Below are positions 21,030 through 32,306 of a DNA stretch of 64,000 nt, piece after piece. The DNA comes from Cystobasidiopsis lactophilus (Eukaryota > Basidiomycota > Agaricostilbomycetes > Agaricostilbales > Chionosphaeraceae). A program made the position numbers and the translations under genes. The notes beneath the pieces are model-generated. The model did no database searches. It saw only the letters and a list, made by a program, of their open reading frames with translations, and was not told the origin of the DNA. The stretch spans positions 843,434-907,433 of the forward strand of contig BCIO01000004.1 of the NCBI GenBank assembly GCA_001599975.1. The letters are read 5' to 3'. Every line of letters starts with the position of its first letter. Within the stretch, counting starts at the first letter, position 1.

Positions 21030-22140
21030 ATGCCCAATCTTCCTGTTGAGATCTGGGAGCGCGTGCTGGAAGAGCTTCCTGTCTCGATAACCCATCGCCG
21101 AACCAGCGAGCTGGGCCCGGTCTTTGGTCTTCTGTGCCGTGACCTGCTAGTGCCGCTCCAGTCGCTGCTCTACAGAGAGATCAACCTTCAATACCTCTCG
21201 GGGCGCGCAATCGGCCATCTCGTACGCACTCTGCAAAGCTCGCCCTTCCTGGCCCAGCGAATCAAGTATTTGTCTGTCACCGACGAGTCATCCCACTTCG
21301 GACTGGACATTCTAGCACGCAGCACCAACTTGGAAGCCTTGCAGATCCTCGCCACAGACAAAGATTTCCTGACGGCAATACGAGAGGTGCGTGATGAAAG
21401 TCCACGAATGCTTTGCCCCAGGTGCTAGAATTGAGCAGCAGGGATTGCCGAACAAGGGGCTGAAAACTTTAGAGTTCTGCTACTCTATACATATCGACCG
21501 TGTCATGGCGTTCATTAGCGCGGCACCCTCCTTGAAGCGATTGCTGTTGCAAATGGTCTCATTCAACGGCGCACAGCCTCCAGCTCATCTTCTGCCCAAC
21601 CTTTCTTTGAGATCGCTCAAGATTCTTCGGCTGTACGCGCCACCCAATCAAACCCCGGTCTTCACTCAGTATCCCATTTTCCAAAATGTCCGCCACCTCG
21701 CCCTTGCCGAATGCACGCTGGACTCCATGGGTCCGCTCCTCATCGCTGCTGATGGAGAGCACCTCGTCAGTTTCTGTGTCTCCGCCAACCATGGCCCCGC
21801 TTCCAGATTCGTGGAGCTTCCGCTCGTCTCAGCCTGCCCGCGGCTCGAATACCTCTATGCCCACCATATGCACTGGAGCGAACCGCCCTTCACAATGACG
21901 ACCTTTCTGAACGCTATGCCCAATAGCCTGCAAGAGGTGAGGCTGGGCTTCTACAACCCAAAGGGGGTGTGGAGTGGGACGATGGAGGCTCTCACGGACA
22001 TGGCGCTGTTGCCTCGGCTGCAAAAGATGACGGTGTTTGATGAGAGCATTCTCTGGGGCTCTAAAATACCGATGCCTCAGCGGCCGGATTTGGAGCTGGA
22101 GCTGGGGGTGGCGCCTCATTGGGGTGGCGAGTCGGATTGA
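21030..22140 (+). CDS. F-box-like protein 3 of a tandem trio
   Basis: Two exons (21030-21386, 21436-22140) encode 353 residues. It opens MPNLPVEIWERVLEELPVS and has a leucine-rich body. The end mirrors gene 2 almost motif for motif (MPNSLQEVRLGFYNPKGVWS, LLPRLQKMTVFDESILWGSK, RPDLELELGVAP). The acceptor at 21435 is chosen because it restores the alignment with gene 2; an earlier acceptor at 21426 would run into a stop. Function beyond a probable ubiquitin-ligase adaptor is unknown. Confidence 0.78.
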
Positions 22141-22515
22141 AGTGCAGTGACGAATTTCGCTCTCTGCTTTTGTCCTTTGGTTACCCTTGTGGGTTCTACT
22201 GCTCTGATTCCACACGCCTTTGCCTCAACTCCGCGACAGATTAGAGCTCTCGGCTTGGGAGGGGCACAGTGCTGGCCGATTGTCCAACAGTTCCCATTCA
22301 TTATCGACGGCCTCAAGCGTGGGTATTTACCGCGTCGCAAGGAGGACAAAGGTCAAAGCGCCACTGTGGGACTTTGTAACTTTTGACCATCACTCGGGTC
22401 TTGAACTTGCAGGGCTTCCCGCTTCCCGAAGTCAAGACGCGTCTGCTCTTGCTCTGCATCCAACTCGCTGTCCACTCCTTTTACCCCTTCTAAGCACACC
22501 TCATAGCGCATTACA

Positions 22516-25324
22516 ATGGCGCTTCCTGTGCTAGGCTTGCAAATCGACTACACCGAAGAGAAGCAGCGCATCTCCCAGGTGAGCGCGTCCGGCGCGCATA
22601 AAGTTTTGGCATTGGACGCTGAGCGCCTTGGTTGTGTGCTGCTTGCAGTTCTTGGAAAAGTATGAGAGCGAGACGCGGGTGCGCAGTGGCGCGCAGGACC
22701 CGGATTTGGACGACGACCTCGATGAGGAGGAGTTTGGCTTGCAGGACATGGATCTCGACCACGACGGCGGGCCCAAGCTCAAGTACAAGGATCAGCTTGT
22801 GCGTTTTGCTATCTGTCCACCCAGCTGGAGCGCAGCTGACAGGTTGGCGATTTGTGCAGCAACGGATCTCGAACCGGGAGCAGGAGCGGCTCATCATTGA
22901 TCTAGAAGACATCAAATCCGTGCGTTGTTCTCTACCCGCTTCTGCACTAGACCAGATCTCAACGAGACCCATACGCAGTTTGAAAAGACGGAACGCGAAC
23001 TGGTGTCCGCCATCCGGAACAACACGAAGCGCTACGTCGAGCTATTTTGCTCTGTCGTCGACGAGCTCCTGCCACCGCCCACCAAAGACATTTCCGCCAA
23101 GGACGATGTGCTGGATGTCATTCTGCACCAACGGCGGGAGAAGAACCAGGCAAACGAGGAGGAGGGGCAGATGGTCTTCCCGCCCAATTTGACGCGTCGC
23201 TAGTGAGTGATCCTCGCCTTGGACCTCCAATTGTGCTGGGGTGCTCACATATGGCGCAAACAGCAACCTTTACTTCAAATCAACGCGTCAGGACTCCGCG
23301 CCGAAGAACGTGCTCGCTGTCCGCCAAATCAAGGGCGCGCACTGCGGCAAGCTCATTACGGTCAAGGGCATCGTCACCCGCATCTCTGAAGTCAAGCCCC
23401 TCCTGCTCGTCAATGCCTTCTCCTGCGACTCGTGCGGCGCCGAAATCTTCCAGGACGTCGAGGACCGCACCGTCACCCCGCTCGTCGACTGCATCAGCAA
23501 GGAGTGCAAGGACAACAACGCCAAGGGCCGGCTGCACATGCAGACCCGCGCCTGCAAGTTTGCGCCCTTCCAAGAAGCCAAAATCCAGGAGATGGCCGAC
23601 CAGGTCCCTGTTGGCCACATTCCGCGCTCCATGACCGTGCACCTCTACGGCAACACCACCCGCTCCATGTCCCCCGGTGACATCGTCAACATCACTGGCA
23701 TCTACATCCCCACTCCCTTTGCCGGCTTCCGAGGCATCAAGGCCGGTCTTCTGTCCGACACCTACCTCGAGGCACAGCACATTCACCAGCTCAAAAAGTC
23801 GTACGAGAGCATGGAGATCACCCCTTCTATCCAGGCTCAGATCGACGAGCTGGTTACGGATCCCGGCCTCTACACCAAGTTGGCGGGCAGCATCGCACCC
23901 GAAATTTACGGCCACGAGGACGTGAAGAAGGCCCTGCTCTTGCTTTTGGTCGGCGGTGTCACCAAGGCCATGGGCGACGGCATGAAGATTCGTGGCGACA
24001 TCAACGTCTGCCTTATGGGCGACCCGGGTGTGGCCAAATCGCAGCTGCTCAAGTACATCTCTAAGGTGGCTCCTCGCGGTGTCTACACCACCGGCAAGGG
24101 TTCTTCCGGCGTCGGTCTCACGGCTGCCGTCATGCGCGATCCTGTTACCGACGAGATGGTCCTAGGTGAGTCGCTGCTGCTTCCATCGCCAGATCTTGTG
24201 CTGATAGCGGCTGGCTGATCCACAGAGGGTGGCGCACTGGTCTTGGCCGACAACGGCATCTGCTGCATCGACGAATTCGACAAGATGGAAGAGTCAGACC
24301 GAACTGCCATCCATGAAGTCATGGAGCAGCAGACCATCTCGATCGCCAAGGCCGGCATCACCACCACCTTGAACGCCCGCACCTCCATCCTCGCCGCAGC
24401 CAATCCCCTCTACGGCCGCTACAACCCCAAAGTCTCTCCGGTTGACAATATCAATCTTCCCGCTGCTCTCCTCTCCCGTTTCGATATCCTCTTCCTGATC
24501 CTCGACACCCCAACCCGCGACGACGACGAGCGCCTGGCCCAGCACGTTGCCTACGTCCACATGCACAATCACCATCCTGAGCTGGACTTTGACCCCGTGG
24601 ATCCAGTGCTCATGCGCCACTACATTGCCCTCGCCAGGCAAAAGCGGCCGGTCGTACCGAAAGAGGTCACCGATTATGTCGTCGGCGCCTACGTCAACAT
24701 GCGCCGCCAGCAGCAAGAAGAGGAAGAACGCAACCAGTTCTTCACCTACACCTCAGCGCGGACTTTGCTCGGCGTTCTGCGTCTGTCCCAGGCTCTTGCC
24801 CGCCTTCGATTCTCGGACGCTGTCCAAATTGCCGATGTCGACGAAGCTCTCCGGCTCATCGAAGTCAGCAAGGCCAGCTTGTATGATGATGATGACGACG
24901 CCAAGGCGAGGGACGCGGACCAGACGGACACCTCCAAGATCTACAAGCTTATCCGCTCCATGGCGGCTTCCGGCGCTGGCCGCCGCAAGACCCAGCGCTT
25001 GGGCCGTGCCAGCCGTGGGCGCGACGCCATGGACGAGGACGACGAAGTTGGATTTGCCACCGAGCAGAACTTGCAGGACATCAGGGACCGGGTCTTCGCG
25101 AAGGGCTTCACGCAAGACCAACTCACTGTGGGTCTCCTTTTCACATCTCCTCCGACATCACCCACTGACTTTTTTTCTTCTTAGTCCTGCCTGCATGAGT
25201 ATCGGGATCTGGATATCTGGCAGATTGACGACACCACCGACATTTTAAGTAAGCACAGATTTTCTCGTCTTTATCAGATGAAGGTCTCACAATGTTTCCT
25301 GCAGTATGGCTTGGCCAAGACTAG
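22516..25324 (+). CDS. MCM7: replicative helicase subunit MCM7
   Basis: Eight exons (22516-22578, 22649-22798, 22860-22919, 22979-23202, 23264-24165, 24226-25127, 25185-25248, 25305-25324) encode 794 residues with phases closed. The N-terminal domain includes [20 protein letters not shown] and a zinc-binding set (CDSCG, then CISKEC). The AAA+ core has Walker [15 protein letters not shown], the sensor and Walker B stretch [20 protein letters not shown], and the arginine-finger region [15 protein letters not shown]. The tail includes [15 protein letters not shown] and a winged-helix-like end [12 protein letters not shown]. It is a subunit of the hexameric MCM2-7 helicase of the nucleus. The fourth exon was set by the acceptor at 22978, which avoids a 30-base intron. 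Convergent with the kexin gene, only 220 bases apart. Confidence 0.97.
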
Positions 25325-25544
25325 ACGGGCTCGGGTTCGGGCGTGTACTTCTTCTCTTCGTTTCGATTCTCAATGGGCGTGTCGTTGTAAAGCGCTTTTA
25401 ATACTGCAGTTTTTTGGCTCATGAAATCATCCTATACCGGACAAGTGAAACGTCGAGATCCAGTGCGATAGTATGCGATATAGCTATGCATGGGGGAAGC
25501 GTGCGCAATGATGGGGTAGTGAGATGGTTACAAAAGTCCGACGT

Positions 25545-28456
25545 TTACTCCTTATCTTCGAATAGGACCTCGGACCGGCGACGGGCGCCCGGCGTCGGTG
25601 TTGGTGAAGAGTGGCCCGAACGATCGCTGCCACCGTCGCTGAGGAACTCGTCGATCTTGTCATCGTCCACCTCTTGCTCTCGGTCCCGTTCTTCTTGGTC
25701 CCGATACCGTCGCCGCGGGGTTGTCGGGTCATCCTCCTCCTCCTCGTCAGAGTCTGATCCGACGCCAAAGGCATCGTACAGATCTCTTGTCCGGCCCGCG
25801 CCCCCGCTGTTGCCGAGAAGTCGCCCACTCTCGACCGAGCGCATGGCCATGCCCTGCTCGTCGCCCGCGACAGGTTCGAACTCATAGTTCTTCCTGAGAA
25901 GCCGTCGCCGCCGGATGACGAAGAAGCCACTGAGGCCAACGACAAAGATGGCGATGAGGCCCGCTGCCGCAAACAGCCAATTAGAGCTTTTTAAGAGACT
26001 GGCCATTGAGCCCAAATAGGACTGATCTGCTTCAGCCGTGGAGGTAGAGGGTGACGTGGTAGTAGTGGAGAGGTCGACGTGCAGGAAGGGGTCGTCCAAG
26101 GCCAGCGTTGAGTGGCCAGGCGCATCGGCGTGGTCTTCAGGCAAGTGCTCCGTGGGCTTGACATACTGCTTAGTGGCTGTATTGGTTGGCGACGACGTGC
26201 TCGTGCTAGTAGTGGAGGTGGAAGCTGGCAAATCCTCGAAGCTGGATGTCTCCTCCACATCGTCTTCATCGTCGTCCTCGACCGAGGGGGAGGGAGGAAG
26301 GTGGAGCTGCTCGTCGTGGGGCAGCTTGTAAGGGACGGCTTTTGACGCGTCGATGGCAGAGCCCCAAAGCGACAGGCTCCAAGAGACGAAGCTGCCGTTC
26401 TTGTCGTTCTCTTGGCGGTCAATCACGCGCAGCGTCCAGTAGCCGACCGGGTTCTCGTCCCTGCAGCGACAATTTTTAGAGTTATTCTCACAGCGTGAAA
26501 GAAAAAGGCTCTTACCAATGCTTGACGCTCATGAACTGCCAATTGGGCAAGCCCTGCTCGGCGTCGTCGAACCGCCTCGGCCGCGCCAGGGTGCTGACAA
26601 TGCCGTTCGGGCTGGTGAGTGTGACTTCGATGTTGCCCCTCCGCTCGTGGGTGATGTGCACGCGCACGGTGACGTGCTCCAGTTTTTCCAAGTTGGCCCT
26701 CGCCAGGTCCTCGGCCGACACTCGCACCTCGCTGAACACGCCCCTTTCGGTAAGTGGCACCGGGTCCCTGGCGTCCACTGGCGCATCTTCCTGATCAGCG
26801 GCGGCGTACATCTCTGGCGATTCCCACCACGCTTGCGGCTTGACCAGCTGCCAGGTCTTGGCGGCCTCAACAATGCCCCACGTGTCCAGCCGGCCGTAGC
26901 CGTACTTGTGATTGAAGGGCCGACCAGCTTCGGTCAGCGTCCAGTCAGGGTCCACCGGATTGACCTTGGTGGAGGTGCGGACGCAGAGGTGCTGGAGGTC
27001 ACGCCAAGTCAGGTCGGGCCGGACTTCAAGCACCAAGGCGAAGACTCCGGCTGCGATGGGCGCGGCCGCAGAGGTGCCTCCGTGTCGTGAGGTGCATACG
27101 TTCTTGCCGACGTCGGTGGTGTGGATGTTGTCGCCGCTGCCGGACGAGTAGGTGACCACCATGACGGCGGAGCAGGCCTCCGAGTAGAAGGGGTGCAAGC
27201 CTTTTCTGTCGATGGCCCCGACAGTAATGGAGTACTGCGAGTTGGTGTACCCGTCGAAGTTGCACTGGTCATCCACCGCGCCGCCGTTGCCGGACGCAAA
27301 GACGTAGATGGAGCCTTTGCCACCGCGCCCATTAGTCACGCCGTTAAGCATGGCTTTGGTGATGAGTCGACTGGGCGCTTCGCAGCTCTTGCCGTCGTCT
27401 GGCGGGCCCCATCTGTGCACATTTTCCAAAGACGAAGATCAGCACACCACTTTAGTTGATCATGGTAAAGCTCAAGAACGCACGAGCACGAATAGATGTC
27501 GTTCTCTTGGTAGGCATAGTTCAAGGCCGAGGCCTCGTCAGCGTCCGAGATGGAGGCGGAGAGGATGCGGATGCCGGCGACCTTGGCGGTGTAGGCCACG
27601 CCGACGCCGCAGACGTTGTTCTTGGCGGCGGCGATTTCGCCTGCGCAGCGCGTGCCATGCTGGTCATCGGACAACCTGGGCTCGGGTAGCGGTGTGTGAT
27701 CGTTGTAGTCCCAAGAGCCCTCCGCGAACTGTGGTTCACATGAAGCTGGGAATCAAATCAATGATAGAGGGGACTGTCAACGCACGAAGTTTGACGCTAG
27801 ATCATCGCTGTGCACTGTTCGTGAAACAAGAAGGTCGCATGAGACACGAGAACCCAAAAGGTAAAGCGGGAGAGCCACGAACTGTCCAAGCCGTCGTCGA
27901 CAATGGCCACGCGAACGCCGGTGCCCGTGATGCCCTGAGCCCAGACGCCGGTAACGTTGATCGAATTGTCGTGCATCTCGTCGTTGGCCAGGTGCCACTG
28001 GGTCGGGAACTCGGGGTCGAAAATGTTGAAGCGCTTGACAATGTCCTGAATGTAGGCGGACACCTCTTGCCTCTTGGACAAGTGCGCAGCGGCCGGCGCG
28101 TTGGGGACGTGGTCGAAGCGGCGCTTGACCCTCTGGCGCGGGACCTGGAGCTCGAGGGAGCGCACGCTGGCGGCGAGGGCACTCCGCTTCCTGCGCAGTC
28201 GACTCCAGCGCTTGTCCAAGGTCGAGCCCGCTGGCGATTGGAGCAGGTAGTGCCCTTGCAGCTCGCCGACCTGCTCGACCAAGATCGCGCCCAGGCTGTC
28301 GGCGACGGCCGTGGCGTCCTCGACCGAGTCGTGCGCGAGCTCGAGGACATGGTAGGCGTAGGCCTGGTAGTCGCGCTTGGCGTGGATGCGCTGGGCTGCT
28401 AAGGCGGAGTGGCTCAAGCCCAGTAGCAGCACCACGCAAGGCGGTAGTAGCCGCAT
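25545..28456 (-). CDS. KEX2: kexin-type proprotein convertase
   Basis: Five exons (28456-27883, 27814-27786, 27728-27484, 27412-26516, 26460-25545) encode 886 residues. Order: signal peptide MRLLPPCVVLLLGLSHSALA; a propeptide with dibasic sites (FDH preceded by KRR; SKRQ); the subtilisin domain with Asp in VAIVDDGLD, His in DDQHGTRCAGEIAA, oxyanion Asn in FASGNGG and Ser in HGGTSAAAPIAAG; the P domain (HERRGNIEVTLTSPNG, then WQFMSVKHW and VGYWTLRVID); a Ser/Thr-rich stalk; one membrane helix near residue 710; and an acidic cytosolic tail. Exon 2 is only 29 bases and supplies the HSDDL-SNF segment between the catalytic Asp and the EGSWDYNDH motif. It cleaves precursors after dibasic sites in the late Golgi. 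Confidence 0.96.
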
Positions 28457-28564
28457 TACAAAAGGAGGATCTCAAAGGAAGGAGGGATTCCAGGCGGCGA
28501 AGTCGTGGACGGAGGGCAACAGAGGTCGCCTTCGGGTGTTTTACATTTTGGCTTGCGGCCTCCC

Positions 28565-29114
28565 CTATATCCTGCCCGTGGTCTGCACTACTGGAGGACT
28601 TGGTTCTGACGGCTGCAACCGCGCCTGCACCCGCGAGCTGAGCTCCTTGACTTCGGCCACAATTGAAGACGCCGTGTTGCTCCAGTTTCTGTTCGACCTA
28701 GGTTATCTGACGTCCCTCTGGCAGGCCAGAATAGGAGAAGGACCAACGTAGTGTACAAAGACTGTATTGTTGACACCAGCTGCGAGTTCCACTGTGCGAC
28801 CAGACAAATAATGTAAGATCCAAATGTATCGTAAGGAGCAAGTCGGGCCTCACGGTCGCCTTAGCCGTCTCTGTGAACGACGCCGCAGGAGTGTAGTCTA
28901 GCCGCAGCAGTTCATCCGTGGGCGCCAGCTGCTGCAATTGGAGCGAGAGCCGCTGCAGATCTTGCGAGATTTGCGCCGTCCGCAGGAGCAGGTATTGATT
29001 GCTGGCATAGTACGCTGCGAAGCCCACGGTGGCACCTGAAGGGTATTGCACGGTTCATCAGAATCCAGGCATTCGAAGAAGCAAGGGCAAAAGGCTACCA
29101 GCGATGAACTGCAT
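28565..29114 (-). CDS. MICOS subunit Mic12-like (Aim5)
   Basis: Four exons (29114-29099, 29035-28854, 28791-28757, 28697-28565) encode 121 residues with phases closed. The start MQFIAGATVGFAAYYASNQY is a single membrane segment, as in Mic12/Aim5. It is followed by a coiled helix (LQRLSLQLQQLAPT) and a soluble stretch WNSQLVSTIQSL, then NRNWSNTASSIVAEVKELSS and a short tail. Small size, N-terminal anchor and the W-N motif fit the fungal MICOS subunit that links Mic10 and Mic60 at crista junctions of the mitochondrial inner membrane. The family is weakly conserved, so the name is probable rather than certain. Confidence 0.7.
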
Positions 29115-29580
29115 ATCGACTTGACGGCTGAGCGAAGGCAAGAAATCTCTTGCGCTTGACCTTTGACCTGGTCGTCTTTCTCAATCGCTAGTTGCCGTCT
29201 CTAATCGTTCTGTGTGCATGCTAAGACGAACTTAGCGTCAGAAAGACCCGGAATGCTTTGCTTCAAACGGCCTGAAACCTGTTCTTCGATGCGACTTGCT
29301 GGCAATGATTGTTGCCTCGCTGCCACAGAGTCTCCCGGACGATCACTCTGCCTGCCGTTCGAGGGTTTACATCGATGACTTTAATCTGGGCGTGTACCGA
29401 ACAATGTGCCGTGGGCCGAGGACGCGAGGCTTCTCATCCTCGCTGCGACTTTTCTACCTTCTTCACGGGTCACTGTGTGTGATAACAGCGTCAAACCTGC
29501 CTCGGCGAGCCCGTGTAATGCAGTGCGCAGTATCGTTCAAATGCTCCTGCCGCTCGCCGCCAATGCTCCAAAACCCGACA
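29115..29580. other. intergenic, divergent promoter region
   Basis: Lies between the Mic12-like gene (-) and the first surface-protein gene (+). No coding region recognised. Confidence 0.4.
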
Positions 29581-30357
29581 ATGAAGCTGCTTGCCCTTTG
29601 CCTCTTAATTGCCGTTCGCGGGGTGTTTTCCACCGAGCTACAAGGACATGTGCAAGCGCCGGCGCGAGTGGGTTCTTCTCTGGTTCTTTCTCATCGAAGG
29701 AATCAAAACGAGAATCAGATGCGACCTATCCGGGCGTTGGGTGGCGCTCCCAGGCATCAAAAGCGCTGGGGCGGTGGAAACAACGGCTGGGAAGGAGGCT
29801 GGCAACAGCCCACCGGCAACCCAAACCCGACGGCGGCCACCAACAACGGAGCGACCGCCGCGGCTCAGACCGGTGGCAACACTGCCGCCGCCTCCGGAAA
29901 TTTTCAAGCCAAATATGCGAATCATGGGCATGGCGGACAAGGTACCGGAGCGACCAAGGCGGCCAGCACGCCAACTCCTGGTGAGCGCCAACCCAGCCTC
30001 ACTTTGCAAGTCTGCAAAATGTAGATTTGGTGCTCCTTTTAGGCCCAGTTACCGGTGGAACATCACAAGGGAATACTGGTAACACCAATGGGGCCAACAC
30101 CAATGGGGCCAACACCAACGGGGCCAACACCAACGGGGCCAACACCAACGGGGCCAACACCAANNNNNAACGGGGCCAACACGAACGGGGCGAATACCAA
30201 CGGGGCAAACACCAATGGAGGCAACACACAAGGTCAAATCGCCCTCGCTCATCTTCCCACCCAGTCGGGCGAGAGCATGGACAGCGCTGCTTCCTCCCTC
30301 GTTATATCCCTCCGTCTCTGGTCAACAGCGTTGGCACTCGTGCTGTTGGTGTTATAG
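29581..30357 (+). CDS. putative GPI-anchored surface protein with GANTN repeats
   Basis: Two exons (29581-29980, 30043-30357). The start MKLLALCLLIAVRGVFS is a signal peptide. The middle is low-complexity in Gly, Asn, Thr and Ala. Exon 2 opens GPVTGGTSQGNTGNTN and then carries a 15-base repeat coding Gly-Ala-Asn-Thr-Asn. The end DSAASSLVISLRLWSTALAL plus a short leucine run looks like a GPI-attachment signal: small residues, then a hydrophobic tail. A gap of five Ns (30165-30169) falls inside the repeat, so repeat number and exact length are unknown. Asn-Thr repeats without a full N-glycosylation sequon suggest O-mannosylation. Likely cell wall or plasma membrane. Confidence 0.72.
30075..30220 (+). 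repeat. 15-base tandem repeat interrupted by assembly gap
   Basis: Units of GGGGCCAACACCAAC with C/T variants, about five before the Ns and four after. The unit length is a multiple of three, so copy-number change would keep the frame. The five Ns are a placeholder. Confidence 0.85.
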
Positions 30358-31136
30358 ATCTGCAGAGACCTGAAAGTGGGACTCTTCTGGTGTAAGATTG
30401 TGCGGGGGTGATGTGTAGTACGGTGCATCGCAGGCCAAGGTTGTCCAACTGCGTCACACCAACATGATGATCTGACTCTACGTGTCCACCCAACGAGCCA
30501 TGAGCCATGAAGTCAGACATGAGCGGGTTTTGCTGGCAGCTTGGCGAGCTACAGCGATCGCGGTTCGGCTTCTCTCGCTTCATGCCTGTCTCCAACTGTA
30601 AATTGATAATGCTGAGCTTGTTATGGATGCCCTGGACTTGGCATGGACGCTATGCTTGGGCTGCCAAACGCTGCAAGGCTTGCCAGTGGCAAGCGCCACA
30701 AAGTTCAAACCTGCGGCCACGGCTGACTCGGAGAGCGCCTTGACTCTTACCTTCCTGATGTGTTCCAGCAAACCTTTTCAAGCTCATCTCTCTTAAAGTC
30801 GTGGACATACAATCAGCGAGCTCATGCCTCGGGACCCGCGTCGTCGAAATCCGGCTGTGCCACACAAGTTTTGAGCCATTGTTCTCGTTGTCTCCTGGGG
30901 CATGGTAATCAGTGCCAGCTAGAACTGCCCTGTTTCAATGCACGTGGTCTGGTCTCGCTGGCTGTCTTCTTTCCACGCCGTCCCTTTGTCCAGCGAGGAT
31001 GCTTCGACGATCTTCCGCACACTCGTCGACTATCTGTCCAGCCACTGTCGACCAGGTCATGTCTGTACATATTTCAAATGGAGTCTCATGAGCGCTGTCT
31101 GCTTTTGCCCCATCATCGACCTCCACTCTGCTTGCC
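30358..31136. other. intergenic between the two surface-protein genes
   Basis: About 780 bases without a supportable gene. Open frames here are short, overlap in conflicting phases and lack introns that improve them. Confidence 0.4.
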
Positions 31137-32111
31137 ATGCGAATCATTCTCCTCCTGTCATTCTTTTTAACCCTCGCCCACGCCCTACTGCCTTCCAAAG
31201 CTCACCGTGGCATCCATCGCCGTCATCAGGTAAGTCTCTGTGTTGGGCAACCCCATGCAACAAACTTAGCGGATGCAGATCGCTCGACGCTCGGGAGACG
31301 AGGCTAACACAAACCTCGGCACGCTTCCTGGCGATGACAAGTCTGTAGAAGCTGGCAGCACCAATGACTCCAAGCCCACATATCCTGCCGATGGAGGGGA
31401 CAATCAAGCTGGACCCCAGTTTACCGCGACTGCCGCCGCGGCCTTCTCGGCCTACTCCTTTTCCGGAGCCACAGGAACGGCTGCTGGATTCGGAAGCGGC
31501 GGTAAAGGCAAGAACCCGGGCAACTTTGGAGCCCAGGCGGGCAGCAACAGCACGGATGCGGCGTCGGGACAGGGCAAGGGCGGCGGCTTTGGCTTTGGCT
31601 CTTCGAGCTCTAGTGAGAGACTTCTTCACCATCTTATGTGGTCTTCTCATGTATATCCGTAGCTTCTGGGGAGGTGAATCCTGGTGGCAAAGATGGACAA
31701 GGCGAAGGCGACTGCGACGGTGGCAAAGGGGCAGGCGGCAGTAAGGGAGGTAGCAAGGATAGCGGTCAGAAAGGCTCTGGTGAAGAAAACGGTAAGCACG
31801 GATCCTCCCTTTGGGTGTCCAGAATGTCAACTCTGACTATTAATCTTCCAGGTGGCAAACCCGCAGGACACGGTTCGGCAACAGCTACCTCTGCGGGGCC
31901 ACCTGGCTTGGGGAACGTGTCCACTGGTTCTGTAAACTTCGACAGTGATGAAAGCTCTTCGGCATCTACGACAGCAGACGACCCTCTCCAGGCAATCGCT
32001 TCCGCAATCGACCCAGGTAGTGGCGATGACGGCGCCAACTCTGCCCTTTCACTCACAAGGGCGTGGACTACTTATGTCCCTCTTTTCTCTCTCGTTCTGC
32101 TGTGGCTTTGA
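31137..32111 (+). CDS. putative GPI-anchored Gly/Ser-rich surface protein
   Basis: Four exons (31137-31229, 31279-31612, 31663-31791, 31852-32111) encode 271 residues with phases closed. Signal peptide MRIILLLSFFLTLAHA. The mature region is rich in Gly, Ser, Asp and Lys (GFGSGGKGKNPGNFG, then DGQGEGDCDGGKGAGGSKGG), with few hydrophobic residues. The C-terminus ends in a hydrophobic tail TTYVPLFSLVLLWL after small residues, the pattern of a GPI signal. It shares the plan of its upstream neighbour but not clear sequence. Probably wall-linked; no enzymatic domain is visible. Confidence 0.75.
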
Positions 32112-32306
32112 GCCACTGTACTCATGCACTGGATCTGACGGCTCATTTGAGGCGGACACTTTCGTTTTGACTGTTTTAACCATAGCGCAGAGCGCCGATT
32201 CTTGTTGGAAGGGATACAGATGAAATTCTAGAGCCTGGTCGCTCGTCTTCTTGCACGCTCTAGCAGCCAAGGACCCAAAGGCGAGCACCACAACAGCGAG
32301 GCAAAA

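Noticed and set aside
22920-22955. Ultrashort (about 30 base) intron in MCM7
   Set aside because: A later acceptor at 22978 gives a 59-base intron, closes the phase and keeps the conserved segment, so the short version is not needed.
23280-23915. Antisense open frame opposite MCM7
   Set aside because: Shadow of codon bias in MCM7.
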